Assembly (NCBI RefSeq): GCF_000204055.1
Contig: NW_006768836.1
Coordinates: forward strand, 347,918-411,917
DNA length: 64,000 bases
Source: Melampsora larici-populina 98AG31
Taxonomy: Eukaryota; Basidiomycota; Pucciniomycetes; Pucciniales; Melampsoraceae
Direction of reading: 5' to 3'
Position numbers and translations under genes: made by a program. The notes below the pieces were generated by a model. The model was given only the letters and a program-made list of their open reading frames with translations. It was not told the origin of the DNA and made no database searches. The stretch's first letter is position 1, and every line of letters starts with the position of its first letter. Positions 1-12,082 of this stretch are shown one piece after another.

Positions 1-5
1 TACAA

Positions 6-198
6 CACTACCAGCATAAAGTAATTTTCCCAAGTAAAAAATGAATACATTTAGAGCAACAAATGATTGAAAATGCATTTGATCAGCATTAAATCAGCAT
101 TAAATCAGCATTATTCAGCATTAAATGAGCATTTTTGATTAAAAATGCATTAAATGTAATCATTTTTTGCTCGGGAAAATTACCTTTTGCTGGGAGTG
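6..198. mobile_element. CACTA-type MITE (193 bp)
   Basis: The ends form an inverted repeat of roughly 48 bp: the left end starts CACTACCAGCATAAAG and the reverse complement of the right end starts CACTCCCAGCAAAAGG. CAA at 3-5 is repeated at 199-201, a 3-bp target-site duplication. CACTA/EnSpm elements start with CACTA and duplicate 3 bp. The interior is a short array of CAGCATTAAAT-like units at about 79-130. There is no ORF, so it would depend on a transposase elsewhere. Confidence 0.75.
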
Positions 199-201
199 CA
201 A

Positions 202-2256
202 CCCATTCAAATCACATGCAAGTAATTCTTTTGCAAGCTGGATTTCAGGCAAGATACTGTTGATTTCCTCAGAGTTTGATCTGAAACTCTTTTACACTGT
301 TCAAGCCATGATCCTGGGAGCTCTGCATTGAAAATGATGATTGATCAGTTCTCCCTGATGTTGTTCCATATCCTCAATGTCCAACTTGGTAATATCAATA
401 CTTTGAACACATAACTTCACAACTTTTGTTTGGTGTCATAGGGTAGGGCAATAAAACCTTACATCACGGAATACGGATGTCAGGCAAGATAATGTTGCTT
501 GTTGATTTCTTAAAATTCTAATCTGCAAATCTATTGAAATGTTCAAGCCATTGTCCTGGGCTTTCTGAATTTTAAAATAATGTTTGATAAGTTCTCCCTG
601 ACGTTTGTGCATATCCTCAATTACCAAGTTGCTTATATCAATGGTTTTGGTAGGACACAACCAGCATAGTGTAACAGGGATAAAAATCCTGTAAAGCCAC
701 CCATAAAATTTCCTGCATGGGAACCTCAAATCCAGGATTTCACTATGTCAATAATGACATAAATTTAACAAAGGCTTGTTCTACGTATATCAAACTCCGC
801 CTAGCATTGCTACGTTTTCTAATGTAATGGTTTCTATTCCCATATACAATTCCACCTGTTGGACCCAATCAGAATCTTGTATGAGTTACACAAAGATGTT
901 TAACACCTCAAACCATTTGGGTAGGGCAAAGTTTGACATTTTGGGAAAACATAAAATAACAAGGGTATGTTTTATGAGACATACAATTGTTTGCAAGTTA
1001 ATGTAGAAGAGGTAAACAATTTGGACAAAAACTCCATGTGGGCAGTTAAAGAACTTTGATTGAAAATATCCCTGATGTCCCAAAACATCCTACAATTGAG
1101 CTGAAACATCTGTTCAGTACCTTAATCCAATAAACAAAAGAATTGTATGTCACAACTTGATGCTTTACTACATAATTCTTTTCCATGACCCACTCTCATA
1201 TTGAGTGATACCTGGCCATGAACAACTCTTATGCTAAGACCCTCTTTAAAAATTGAATTGTGAGAAAGTATAGTAAGTTCTGCTTCAAATAGGGACTAAC
1301 CAGGATCCTTGTTTACCAATATGTTGAACAACCATCAAATATATGTCACCTGACAAACTTCCTATCCAGGTATTCCTGGACTGGTAAAGTCCACACATGC
1401 AAGTAATCAATCATATTAGCCTCTGCCTGACTCAAGCTATCAGTCTAAAAATCAGAAAACACTCACTTTCACTAAATATCTCATATTCACACCCTTGCAC
1501 ATCCACCACAAAAGTAAAAAACCCAAAAATGCAGGGTTACCTGAATTGATCCTTCAGACAATTTCCAAAGATATTGAATCAATCATGTTGACTATACTTA
1601 ATTAACGGAGCAATTGTTTGCCTTACCCTCTTGTAGATGTCACAATTTCACCTGGGCCAACAACTTCAAAACTATTCATGTATCAACATCACAGCTGATG
1701 TCTGGTACCACTTTCACACTGACATGCCCAAAGCATGACGTCTGCATATAACAATAGTTATCTTCACTCACACTGGTTGTGATTCTACCAAATAATGGTT
1801 ACCTTGTTCAAACATGTGGGAGTTTAATCAAGGAAAGCATTATACAGATGTGACACTTCTTATTAACATTTATTGAACAATTAGTATCTATTGTAAAAAG
1901 TATTCACCATGAGCTATATAATAATGTGATTGCTGTTTTCAACCTTTGCTAATTAAAGAAGTGTTCAATCATTACAACGACTTTTGCAAGGGTTATTTTG
2001 TTGTTTCAATATTAGCTAGTCTTCAATTGTCATTGGTACCATTGATGGTTAATCCAGACGTTGAAGAATGACCTCAAAGACCAAAACTGTCCCAGTTTTC
2101 CTATGCTAGAAAATTTATTACAAGGCATTATTCTCTCTTATCCTCAGACATTACCATACCAAGTAATGAAGGTTGAGAAATTGAAACTTTCACATCCCCT
2201 CCATAACAAACCAAAACATTCAAGTCATAGGATGTTCTGGTCTTGTGATTGAATAT
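202..2256. other. Stretch without a supported gene
   Basis: Only short open frames (97 codons or fewer) are present, for example on the minus strand at 436-729 and the plus strand at 2061-2252. None shows a recognisable domain or a convincing splice pattern. Base composition is AT-rich. I see no repeat with clear ends in this stretch. Confidence 0.4.
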
Positions 2257-2782
2257 TTAGTTGCATGCAATTATTGATAAAGGTTCCACTTTAGAATCTG
2301 ATAAACATTTTATCAGCTCTTTCCTCTTCAATAAGCCACTAAACAGCTTACATTTCATGCAATTGGCTATCATTTGTGCCATAACACAGTCTCCTGTTTC
2401 AGAGTCCAAAAGCTGCAAGGCCGTTGACTTGACCAAGCCATAGCCTGGTAAGATGTATTCTCTTTCTGTATCATCAGGCCTCATCTTTAGCTTGGCTGTA
2501 ACACAGAGTTCAAATAGTTCTCGCAGGAAAGATGTGGTCAAGATATTCTGACTGAGATTTAGGGATTGATCCAATTGCTTTGTATATTCTCGTGGTGATG
2601 AAGGGCATCTGAAGAGTCAACCAGAAGATTGGATATGCACCTATTAGCATAAATACAAGAAACTTCCTGGTACAAACAAAAGACCTTTTTTTGCCAAGAA
2701 TATGCCAAATTTTAACTATTCCTAATGTCTTACCTTGTAGTGTCATATAGGTATGAAATAGGCATTTAACTTGAGGCAACAA
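2257..2782 (-). other. Unrecognised open frames, possible gene or old transposon fragment
   Basis: Two overlapping minus-strand frames (2510-2782, 90 codons; 2257-2574, 105 codons) have fairly protein-like composition. The second contains a soluble-looking run with RELFELCVTAKLKM and LLKRKELIKCLSDSKVE. I do not recognise a family. They could be exons of a small gene, a decayed element or chance frames. No start context or splice pair was convincing. Confidence 0.2.
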
Positions 2783-3008
2783 AACTTACCAGTGGAAGAG
2801 TAGCCGTCAAGTTCTATGATTTTGATTGGCAATTTCCACATATTCAAGTGCAGACAGTTTAATATTTGATGAATGTCTCAATTACCATAAGGAGTTGTCT
2901 GATACCATGTTATACCTTCCCTTGCTCCTGCTCTATCTTGATAATCCTGTCTCCTTCACTTGATTGACTTGAAATACAATCCTTTTACCTCTGCTTCATT
3001 GTGCTTCA

Positions 3009-3712
3009 GTGTGCCATTTTTCCTTACTGATTTGTTCTTGGTCTGGTTCCATTTTTTTAGGTATGCGGTGTAGGAGGCTAAAGCGGATTTCTATCAATCT
3101 CAAACTGAAATTGTCTCAATGGGGAGAAATAAAACTTGCTCAAAGAATTACTGCACAACATCAACAAGACTTTTATTTGATATGTTTTGAGACCCTTTTG
3201 AAGAGGTGGCTGGCTACCACATCTCAAGTGATAAATGAAGGAGAAGTCTCAAATCCAATTTTAACAGATTTTAACTGGAATAAGATTGCAAAACGGAGCC
3301 AATTGATTGTGGAACACACATACGTACACTGATACTACATTACTCAGGCCCGGCATAACACAATAAAATCACAACCTTATTCAGCTAATATACCAATGAT
3401 GACTGGTTGATAACAATCAATGTAGATGGTTTTGGAAAGATACTTTTGAACCAGTTTGAAGTCATCCAAAAGCTGAATCAAAAGCAAGATAAGAAATATG
3501 CATGTGATGACTACAGCATAAGCAAAACCAGAAAGATATTCTTCAAATTAATTGGACCATACTGCTGTATAGTAGTTCTTTTACAAACAATCTTCAATGA
3601 TGCTAAAAGCTTGATGATCCAAGCTATGGAGTTCAATGAGATGATTGAAAGAGAAAGTAGCAAAGGGCAATATTGTATGTACAAATATGAGCAAGATCCA
3701 ATTTACAGATAG
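3009..3712 (+). other. Unrecognised open frames 3009-3332 and 3407-3712
   Basis: Two plus-strand frames of 107 and 101 codons lie 74 bp apart. The first has a basic helical-looking stretch (RRLKRISINLKLKLSQWGE); the second has FFKLIGPYCCIVVLLQTIF, a possible hydrophobic segment. No domain is recognised. They may be two exons of one unknown gene or transposon remnants. The 938 bp after 3712 contains nothing I can support. Confidence 0.2.
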
Positions 3713-4650
3713 CAAGTATTCAGGATTCACATAGCAATTTGGAAAGCCATTGTCCTACTAACATTTCATATGCATACGTAGATTAAAACAGAGAAGTTAC
3801 ACTTCATACAACGACAAAAAGTAGTGTCCTTTGCGTACGTCAAAAAATTCCCTTGATACTCAAGATGATTTGTTCCAGAGATACCCTTACAGACTATTGA
3901 GTTGTTACGTCGCGGCGAGGGTGATTGACGGTGGATTTGCACTAAATCAGACACAAACAGAAGAAAGAGATTATAAACACGACTGACAGATTCATATATA
4001 ACAATGTAGGATGATGGAATAACAAAAATTAGATAATCGATAGATTGTAGGGGTGAGATAACCCCAAAACAATGGCAAAAAGAATGCCTTTTTATAGTCT
4101 AACTCAATAGCCATAGGCAATATGTGAAATTGAGGCGACAGTGACTTGGGTGCACCTCACTTTTAAAAGCAAGCACTTGTAAAAGCACCTTGAAAAGCTG
4201 ATATAAGATTAACAAAGAGGACAAAGCAGAAATAGAATGCATTTCAGATTGAAAGGAACAAAAAAACATGATTGAATTAGAATTTCAATTGGAACAATCA
4301 ACAGGACAAGCTCGATCAAGTATAATCGAGTGATTGCAAACACCTTGGGTGCGCTAAATGCACCCATGGACAATTTTGTCATTGTTCAAAACTTCAATTC
4401 ACACAGAAAATGAGCTTTCCTCAAAAAGGAGGGAACCAAAGAAGGAATCTGTTGAAACAAGAGTAGGTATGGTGCCTTCATTAAAAAATTGACAGTTGAT
4501 ATGTGCACAGAAGAAAAGCTGAGGAGAACAATCGGACAGCTAAAAACATGAAAAAAGCATCAATTGGGGAATACTAAATCAAGTAAGACCAATTGACACT
4601 GAACAGGACTCGTTGTAGAACTTATAACCCAACAAGGGTTATACAGAGCT

Positions 4651-6239
4651 GGAAGAGGATAATCTACTAATAAAATGACTAGTAGAAGTTGTCTAAGGAC
4701 TGCTCTTCTAAAACAACACAATCAGAAAGAGCTCTGTTGTATTGAGTACTGATAAGGCACCAGAGAAATATAACTTCACACGTAATTTTAACTTCAAAAG
4801 CACACTTTGTATTACTATCAACACTGCTATAGTGTTATTCCCAATTGATAACTGAAAAAAAATAAGCAATATCTGATTGATATTATTCCCAATAAGTCTT
4901 TATGACTATAAAACTAAAGTAAATTTCTCTTTATAACTGTAATAAAGGGCGTATTTAAGTGAACAGGTACTATTAAAATAAGTTTATGATGATAAACAAA
5001 ATAATAATGGCGTAAATGATAAAGAAAAAAAAGGGGAACAACAGTCCCAAAACCCTCTCAAAGTATATATAACAATGTACTAGAACTTTTACAATGGTCA
5101 ACAGCCTCAAAACCAATCAAATCCGCCCAAAATTCCCTAAAAACCCTATGATGACGCAATGTAATGGTTTTGTTACTAATAAATGATGTAATTTTCACAG
5201 CTAAAAGTGATCAATGACGCAATAATATGATGTACAGCACTTCTTATGATGAATACAGGTGATTTTTTCCTTGTAAACTAGCTGAAAACCAATTTTTGAG
5301 ATTACGAATTTTTTCAGATGTGCTCCAATTTTTGATTACTAAAGTGCATCTTGTAGCCCACGTGTTACTGATCATTTCTGACACCTACATGACCTACTTC
5401 TGATGAGTGATGAGTAAGATATTGAGTTGTGAAGTTAAGGTTTTTAGTGTTACATATGACTTGTGACTGTAAATTCGAGATTCACACCAATTCTTTATTT
5501 GCCTTATAACTTTTTACACACACCTCCGTTACTAATGATTTAAAGTTTGTACATTATGTAATCCACTCTTCTGCGTTGAATGAGCCATCTACCAACCTAT
5601 TCTGACGTCATTTGACATATGTAATTAGCTGAAAACCTCCATTTTCCACGAATTTCACCCATTTTCTTCACTTTTCACAGCTACTACTATCTTTTTCTTG
5701 CTCATGTAATATGACATCATCATCTATAGCCTTAAAAATCCCGGAAAATCCTCTTGGCAACCTTAAACTCCATCACTACCACTATTACACAACCAAACTA
5801 CACGTGTACCTCTTGTTTACCAACTTCGAAAAAGTGCTTTTTTCCTAATAACTTCTGTTTCTACTTATCAACCTTGAAGATTAAAATTTTCATAGTATCA
5901 TATAATGTTTTTCTTTCATATTCTAACCTCATAATACCCATAACTTTATTTTTACTAACCTAAAAACCATTTTCCAACCTTTATACCTATAATTTCGAAT
6001 TTTTCTTATGTTTTTCTTTCTTTCTTTTTGTAATAAATTTGTAAGTAAACTATAATGATCTTAATATATAATGTGAAATAAAATGATGTAATGTTGACCT
6101 AATGACCAATACATAAGCCTACAAGAGCTTCAATTGATCAAAAACCTCCATTTTGAATTTTCTTTCCTGCTGAATCCTGCTAATAAACTGGTAAACTGGT
6201 AATTGTGAATTTTTTAATTGATCCCATAAATTGATCACC
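4651..6239. repeat. Dispersed 1.6-kb repeat, copy 1
   Basis: This segment is colinear with 48371-49941. Near-identical blocks are most obvious at about 5100-5990 versus 48800-49700. Both copies have GATAATCTACTA near the left end and GATCACC at the right end. A purine-rich stretch (GGAAGAGGAT) lies at the left edge of this copy. It has no protein-coding capacity beyond short frames. The length, lack of inverted ends and 5-bp duplication of the other copy suggest a solo long terminal repeat or a related non-autonomous retroelement. I found no target duplication around this copy, so its left edge is approximate. Confidence 0.6.
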
Positions 6240-6915
6240 ACATCGTCTAGACTCGAGTCATGCGAGTACCGTGTACAGTCATAAAAGCAATAAGAAATGG
6301 TGCTGGGAAGCAATAAGACGCTTAAAAAGCAATAGAATGAAATCCGAAATCGGACCTGGTGGACGGGTAAGAAAAGGGACCAAAACTCATGCAAGTGGTC
6401 CATCTTTTTAGTATTTAGATAATAATTCCTTGTTATTTTCTGAAGAATTGATTTTCTTTGGCAATTTTAATTTAGCTCCGTGAATTTTTGTCATATAAAG
6501 TTGAGGGAAAGCACAACTTGGGACAGTAAACTGAGCTTGAGTCAAATGAGCAGCAAACCACTCCAATGAAAAAACCAGAATCCAACCTGATTGAAGGTTT
6601 GGCAATTTGAGTCGGCGGGGCCAAAAAGGGCAAATTATCGAGTATTTACTTGATCCCAAATTGCCAAGGTCTTGCCTCCACGCACTATGAAATTCTACCT
6701 CCCCCTCTTACGTCACAATGATGATTGACCCCCTGCCAAATTAAATTGTGTATGTGCAACCCAGATGTCCTGAAGGTTGAGTGGAGCATGATGTCACTCC
6801 ACGCATCAAAGCACAGTGGTTGTTTGAATCACCAAAAACAATAAAACCAAGTCCAGCCAATAAAAGCAAGAAACTAACTTAACACAAGTCCCATAAATCT
6901 TGCAGGGCCTTCTTA

Positions 6916-7448
6916 CCTTCGCAAGCTCGGTGCCCTGGAGAGGGACTTGTGTATTACCGGCTAGTTTTGGTGTACCAGCAGGACCTCGAATGCACCTCAT
7001 TGTCTACATTCTCATAACTCCTGTAGTTAATACAATACACAAAATATGAGGAGAGAAAAGTCTTCAAAGCAATTGAACAACCTTTGTTTTTGAACGAAGT
7101 ACATTGATTAACAAGCTGTTGTCTTGCAAGAGCAAACAGAATGTGTTCTTTTAAATTTTGTTTTGCCCATGGAATTGTTCCCTGCAACAAAATTTCAAAA
7201 TTCAAAAACTTCACTCCTTTCTTGAGAAAGCTCAGAGTGAGATATAAGAAATCTGAATAGACAGAAATGACGGGAACAGGCACAGGTAGCTCCAGTCCAA
7301 ATGGGCAAGGGGCTTGATTGAGAGGAAGTATGACTTTTTGAGGTTTCAAAAAACCTCCCACCAAAACCCAAATTTTGAACCCCCTGCTGGCTCACCAGGG
7401 AAGCCCGATAATACAGAAGTCCCTCTCCAGATACCCAAGCTTGCGAGG
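6916..7448. repeat. Inverted-repeat structure, about 530 bp
   Basis: A segment at 6916-6964 reading CCTTCGCAAGCTCGGTGCCC and continuing through GGAGAGGGACTT recurs in inverted, diverged form at 7402-7448 (AAGTCCCTCTCC to CTTGCGAGG). The arms are about 47 bp with several mismatches. The interior carries only short minus-strand frames. It could be an old miniature transposon. I could not fix its termini or a target duplication. Confidence 0.4.
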
Positions 7449-7565
7449 AAATAGTGTCTGCTTACAGAGGGACTTAGTTAAGGGTATGTTTGGTTGCACT
7501 TACAGATTGTAAACTCCGTTTGACCCCAGTTACATTGCCCTGGGGCAATTGAGTTTATTGGTCAA

Positions 7566-7847
7566 ATGAGTGGCGGTACCCAAAGGCACGACGGTACCGC
7601 CTATTTCCACGATACGAGCAAGATCGGACTGTGGGCGAATACAGGGAATAGCCTTATAGCAAAGGATGCTTCCCAGACACTCGGTAAAGGAAATTCAAGT
7701 TAGGGAGGACTTCCCAACCTTGAAAATTTTCCTGAGTGTCAATTTCCCCCACATCCGTAATCTCACGCTCGAATCTGGAAATCCTCACTGTCCTTTCTCT
7801 CTCCCACACACAATTCAAGCTCTTCAGCTTGCAGATTTCTTTTCGAA
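7566..7847 (+). repeat. Split direct repeat A1 of DIRS-type element 1
   Basis: This 282-bp segment recurs at 13563-13844 with a few substitutions. It starts ATGAGTGGCGGTACC and ends TTTCTTTTCGAA, just upstream of the first ORF, so it probably contains the promoter and leader. It includes a short inverted motif CGGTACCCAAAGG / CGGTACCGCC near its start, a possible recombinase-binding region by position only. Confidence 0.8.
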
Positions 7848-7910
7848 AAAGATATCATTACTTGGGGTTATCCTTTATCAAAAATTTAAATCCTTATTCA
7901 AGTTAAGAAA

Positions 7911-8327
7911 ATGTTGACAGCAGACAAGATCACTACCAACACGCAAAATTTCAATGAAATGCTGAGAAGGACTAGCAGTAGGTTAAGAGGGGGTTCAGTC
8001 CCTCCACCAGATTCTGATATTGTCGTTCCAACTGCAACACTTGAAAGTCGTCGTGGTCGAAGCAGAGGACGCGGCTGTGGAAATTCAACAGTCTCCAATA
8101 GGACTAATGCTCAAACGCCCACCACACCAGTCGTTACTTTGACGGTACCCGGTGAGGAAGGAAATACGTCGACCAACTCAACAGCTGTCATCGCTCCAAC
8201 CAATAAGTCGCCAAACAATCAAGACGTACCATCGACGCCAGGAACTTTGGTGTTACACTCAGGTGGTTTACTGTCAAGAGATAATATAGATAATGTGCCA
8301 AATTGTAAGCCACAAATTCAATTGTAA
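7911..8327 (+). CDS. Gag-region ORF a of DIRS-type element 1
   Basis: A 138-codon ORF opens with ATG at 7911, 63 bp after repeat A1. The product is rich in Ser, Thr, Pro and Asn, with a short basic Arg-Gly stretch (SRRGRSRGRGCGNS) near residue 50. No enzymatic motif is visible. Its position suggests the N-terminal part of the structural (Gag-like) protein. A 152-bp gap with stops in all the frames I followed separates it from the next ORF. It may be a separate small protein, or the first exon of a gag gene whose splice sites I could not identify. Confidence 0.5.
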   Translation: MLTADKITTNTQNFNEMLRRTSSRLRGGSVPPPDSDIVVPTATLESRRGRSRGRGCGNSTVSNRTNAQTPTTPVVTLTVPGEEGNTSTNSTAVIAPTNKSPNNQDVPSTPGTLVLHSGGLLSRDNIDNVPNCKPQIQL

Positions 8328-8479
8328 CCACCCAGAGTGATGCCGCGTATAGCGAAGTTCGGTTTTTCCCACCTTTGGTGATGCCACCAAACGCGTGAAG
8401 CCTCCAGCACTGAGAGTGATAACTGAACATATCTTTAATTGAATTTCCTCGTACAGTACGTTCCCCAACACGTAGAAAC

Positions 8480-9708
8480 ATGGTCGCAGAAACGGGCGAT
8501 AGTCCCCCCCGCGGTTTCCATTCCTGGTTGAAAGCTAAAGGCCTTACTGTTGTCAACAACCAATCTACTCCAAACCATGCTCTCAACGGCATGTCTACTG
8601 CTCTAGCTAGTTCAATTGTCACGCCATCACGGGTCGCTGCGCCAGCCCAAGAGAAGGAGAAATCGATCCTGAAGAAAATGCCACAACAAGTCGATTTGAC
8701 CAAGGACGATGATGAACCTAAAGCTGCAGAAATGAAAAAAGTGGAAGTAAGCGAGACTGGAATAGAAGTTGACGGTTTGGTAGCCTTATCACCCTGGTTC
8801 GATGCTAAGATGAAACCATTCGAGGGATACATTCCCCTATTGATTTTCAATCCTCAGTGGTTACGATTAGACCTAGTTCGCCAGTCCCAAAGAGTCAAGA
8901 AAAAGAAAGACAGTGAAGACGATCGTTATACCGGTCTAGATGTTCCTGATGAATGGAGAATGAACTTTGGAGAATGGATATCGGCCTTAGACCTTTTTGT
9001 TTCTTATATACGTCACTACGGACACGGAGATGTTGCTGATAAGTTCGTTATTCACCGAGAGAATGTAATGGCGATTAAAAGAGAGTGGGCATCCTGGATC
9101 GTGGCCTTTAGATACAATCAAGCCATTTGGTCGACGGTTATGACCTTTAAGAATGCGGATGGCAAGTTAGCAAACCCCGCTGTTCGTGATGAAAATCGAG
9201 AAAGAGAAGCTCGAACCGAATGTGAACGCCTCAGTGATTTTCAACCCGGTTTCAAGACATTAACCCGTACGCTGAAGGCCAACCAAAAGCCAACATTCAC
9301 CCTATCACCGGTGAATATCAACCGTTCAATCACCAGAAACAATACCAGGTCGCGAATTCCTCTAGTCACGCTCCTCATTATGGCAAGCCCATTGCCCGGT
9401 CCTGGCAACATGCCAACCATTATCCACCTCAACCTTTCTATGAAGGACCTAACAACCCAAGCTACCAACAATACGACGATAGAAGAGGTGATGGGAGAAA
9501 CGTGAGGGGTCGCGGTTGCGGAGGAGGCTGGAACGGAGGTAGTGGTGGTCGTGATAGTGAAAGATACGGTAGTGGTCGAGAGAACGATCGTTTTGCCAAC
9601 CGAAGAGGAGAAGGTGGTGGTTCTTGGCGTCAGGATGACAGACGCGACGACCGTAGAGGAGAGGCAAACGGCCCTAAGTACGGCGGAAACAACGGGAAGG
9701 CAAAGTAA
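8480..9708 (+). pseudogene. Gag-like ORF b of DIRS-type element 1, frameshifted
   Basis: The frame opened by ATG at 8480 encodes a Gag-like protein with a linker (KKMPQQVDLTKDDDEPK) and an aromatic globular part (WRMNFGEWISALDLFVSYI, then REWASWIVAFRYNQAIW). After about 9240 protein-like sequence moves to the next frame, where a Tyr/Pro/Gln-rich stretch leads into an Arg-Gly-rich tail (NVRGRGCGGGWNGGSGGRDS) ending at 9708. One added base in the CCC run near 9245 would join them. An Arg-Gly-rich tail suits nucleic-acid binding. A programmed shift is possible, but I see no classic slippery heptamer, so a mutation is more likely. Confidence 0.6.
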
Positions 9709-11712
9709 GCCATTGGCCGAATTATTTCCTTTCAAAGAGATGAAATTTCCTCTAGACGTACCCTTTTTACCACCACCCAAAGATAGTCGGGTATAACGAT
9801 TGTGGTTGGATTAGTTTCTTCTTGATTTGTAACCAGTCACAATGTTTGTAGACTGTCAATTGTAGAGATCGTCGTTTCTCCCTCTGACCTAAATGAGACA
9901 TCCGCCATTGATGTCGTGGTCTCCATGAAATAAACGTCGTATGACAGGACTCTGTGATTAATTTCTGCCCTTGACTAACCTTCAATTGCCTTTCCATTAC
10001 TTGCCTATAGGTTTGACTGGAGGAAGGAACTTGCCTTACCTGATCACGGACCTAGACTGAGGGTGCCTAACGAAGTGAGTGTTGTAAGAATAAAGCCATA
10101 TAAGAACTCAGGCAGACACTATGACAGTAGGTGGCCATTAGAGTATGCCGTTTGTGACCTGAATCTATCGAGATGGAGGTCGTTGGTGGCCTTGTATGGG
10201 ATTGAAAAAGATGCGCAAGAAGTCATAAAGGGATGTTTAGACGGGTTTCACCAGGGTATACCTGATCATACGATGGGAGATAGAAGGTGGTACACTCCCG
10301 ATAACCATGAATCAGCAAAAATGGCAGCGGAAAAGATAGCAAACACGTTAGAGAAGGAACAGAGAGCAAAAAGGATCTTCAGACCTTTTACTCATGAAGA
10401 GGTGTTCGCCAAAATAGGTTTCTTCAGGTCTAGTCCGATGGGAAGTGTCATTAATGGAGATGGTTCCTTCAGAATAATCAACGACCTGTCTTTTCCTCAC
10501 GAAATCGAGGACACACTATCAGTTAACAGCTTTGTTGACAAGACAGATTATGCCACGACATGGGACGATTTTAAGATCGTAGCAGCTTTCTTCAGAGATC
10601 ATCAAGGAAATTACTTACTCGCCTTGTTTGATTGGGAAAAGGCCTATTGGCAGATTCCTATTCACCCGTCGCAATGGAGGTTCCTGTTTCTCATGGACCT
10701 ATCGAATAGACTATGGCTGGACTCGCGGATTCAATTCGGTGGAGTCGCAGGGTGCGGCGTGTTTGGAAGACCTGCTGATTTATGGAAACAAATAATTGTA
10801 TTAGCCTTTAATCTGACCAAAGCATTCCGATGGGTCAACGACAACTTACTTGTGAAAGATGTAGACAATAATACATCAATACAAGATATCGTTGCATTTA
10901 GTTCAGAGATGGGAGTTTCTTCGAATGCGGAAAAGGTCCATGACTTTGCGGAGGAGCAAAGATACATTGGATTCATTTGGAACTCAAAAGAAAGAACGGT
11001 GCGATTACCTGATGAGAAGTTTGATGCTCGCCTAAATGAAATAGAGGAATTCCTGGTACCAGAAGGGTCGTTTAACCTGAAAAAAGTGCAAAAATTTGTA
11101 GGAAGGTTAGTTCATACTACACACATTGTTCCTCATCTAAAGTGCTACCTCTCGAGTTTATATAGGTGGGAGAGTGCATGGCAAGTGGCATCTGCGAAAA
11201 GAAAAATTCCGGGTGACGTACAGGAAGATTTACTGGAATGGCAGGCGGCAATGAAGTCCTTTAAACAAAGACGGATAATACCAGATCAAGTTCCAATAGA
11301 TGTAGAGTGGGTCGGTGACGCATTGCTAACTGGCATTGGAGTGCTAGTCGGGTCCAAGGGGGCCCAATTCGATCTGAAGGAAGGGTGGAATATGCAGAAA
11401 GCTTTGAGAGGGAAACAAAATATTTCCTGGGCTGAGACCGTTGCAATTCGTCTAGGTTTGATAATGCTCAGCACCTTTAGGAATGTAGGAGGGAAGTCGT
11501 TTATTGTACTTACCGATAACACAACTTCGCAGGCTGCAGTGGATAACAGGAAGTCAGGAGACGTGGAAGTAAACAAAGAATGGAAAAGGATTCAAAAGTT
11601 GTTGGAGCACTTACACTGCGATATTGTAGCACAACATGTAAAATCAGGAGAGAATATGGCAGACTTGTTGTCGTGGGGAAAGACAAGCGATCTGCAGATG
11701 ACGTTGTGGTGA
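9709..11712 (+). CDS. Reverse transcriptase / RNase H of DIRS-type element 1
   Basis: The main open frame runs from about 10011 to the stop at 11712. Reverse transcriptase motifs appear in order: FRIINDLSFP, LLALFDWEKAYWQIPIHP (first catalytic Asp), FGGVAGCGVFGRP, and RWVNDNLLVK at the site of the YxDD box. RNase H motifs follow: WVGDALLTGIG, SWAETVAIRLG, FIVLTDNTTSQ and SGENMADLLSWG. Upstream, protein-like sequence (PLAELFPFKEMKFP) in the frame ending near 9790 overlaps the gag tail and may be an exon before an intron ending CTATAG at 10010, but the phases do not match in this copy. The YxDD box reads VNDN and the usual LSRG reads LSWG, so the enzyme is probably defective. A +2/-1 shift near 11695 would extend the C-terminus to 11759. 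Confidence 0.85.
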
Positions 11713-12082
11713 TCGAAGTGCCAAGTGACCTACGTGATGTTGTTCGCCAAGTTCTTTAGATGAAGATAGGTGGTTGAAACGCACGATGACGTTTTCTTGA
11801 AATCGTTAGCTGAATTCCTTGAAATGTAATTTGAAACGTGTTCCGGTTGTATGTGTGTTCCCCTGTGCCTCTATAGACAGCAGTTTCGCCGTGAGTACCG
11901 ATCGCCCCGATCGGAGTGAGTGATCAAAAGTTCCATGGTCGAGAATCGGGGAGACTAGGAGGCATTGATCCTGTTCTGTACCGCCGGTGATGATCAACAA
12001 TTCTCGATCGCAACATTAGAAATTTAATACGAAGAATTATAAAACGTCACTTTAATCGATTAATTTATAAGTCAATCAGATA
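11713..12082 (+). other. Spacer between RT/RNase H and recombinase genes of element 1
   Basis: This 370-bp spacer has no gene of its own. Its first 47 bp carry a plausible displaced C-terminus of the RT/RNase H protein in another frame (EVPSDLRDVVRQVL then a stop at 11759). The rest is AT-rich near its 3' end and may hold the untranslated leader or a promoter for the recombinase ORF. Confidence 0.4.

Noticed and set aside
6..198. CRISPR-like array because of repeated CAGCATTAAAT units
   Set aside because: The units are contiguous and short, with no unique spacers, and they lie inside a MITE in a eukaryotic genome.
4651..6239. Helitron as the identity of the dispersed repeat
   Set aside because: Copy 1 is followed by CTAG close to its end, but copy 2 is not. 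The 5-bp duplication at copy 2 also does not fit Helitron insertion between A and T without duplication.
9241..9780. 179-codon minus-strand frame
   Set aside because: It is the antisense shadow of the Arg-Gly-rich gag tail of element 1; its Thr/Val richness simply mirrors that codon usage.
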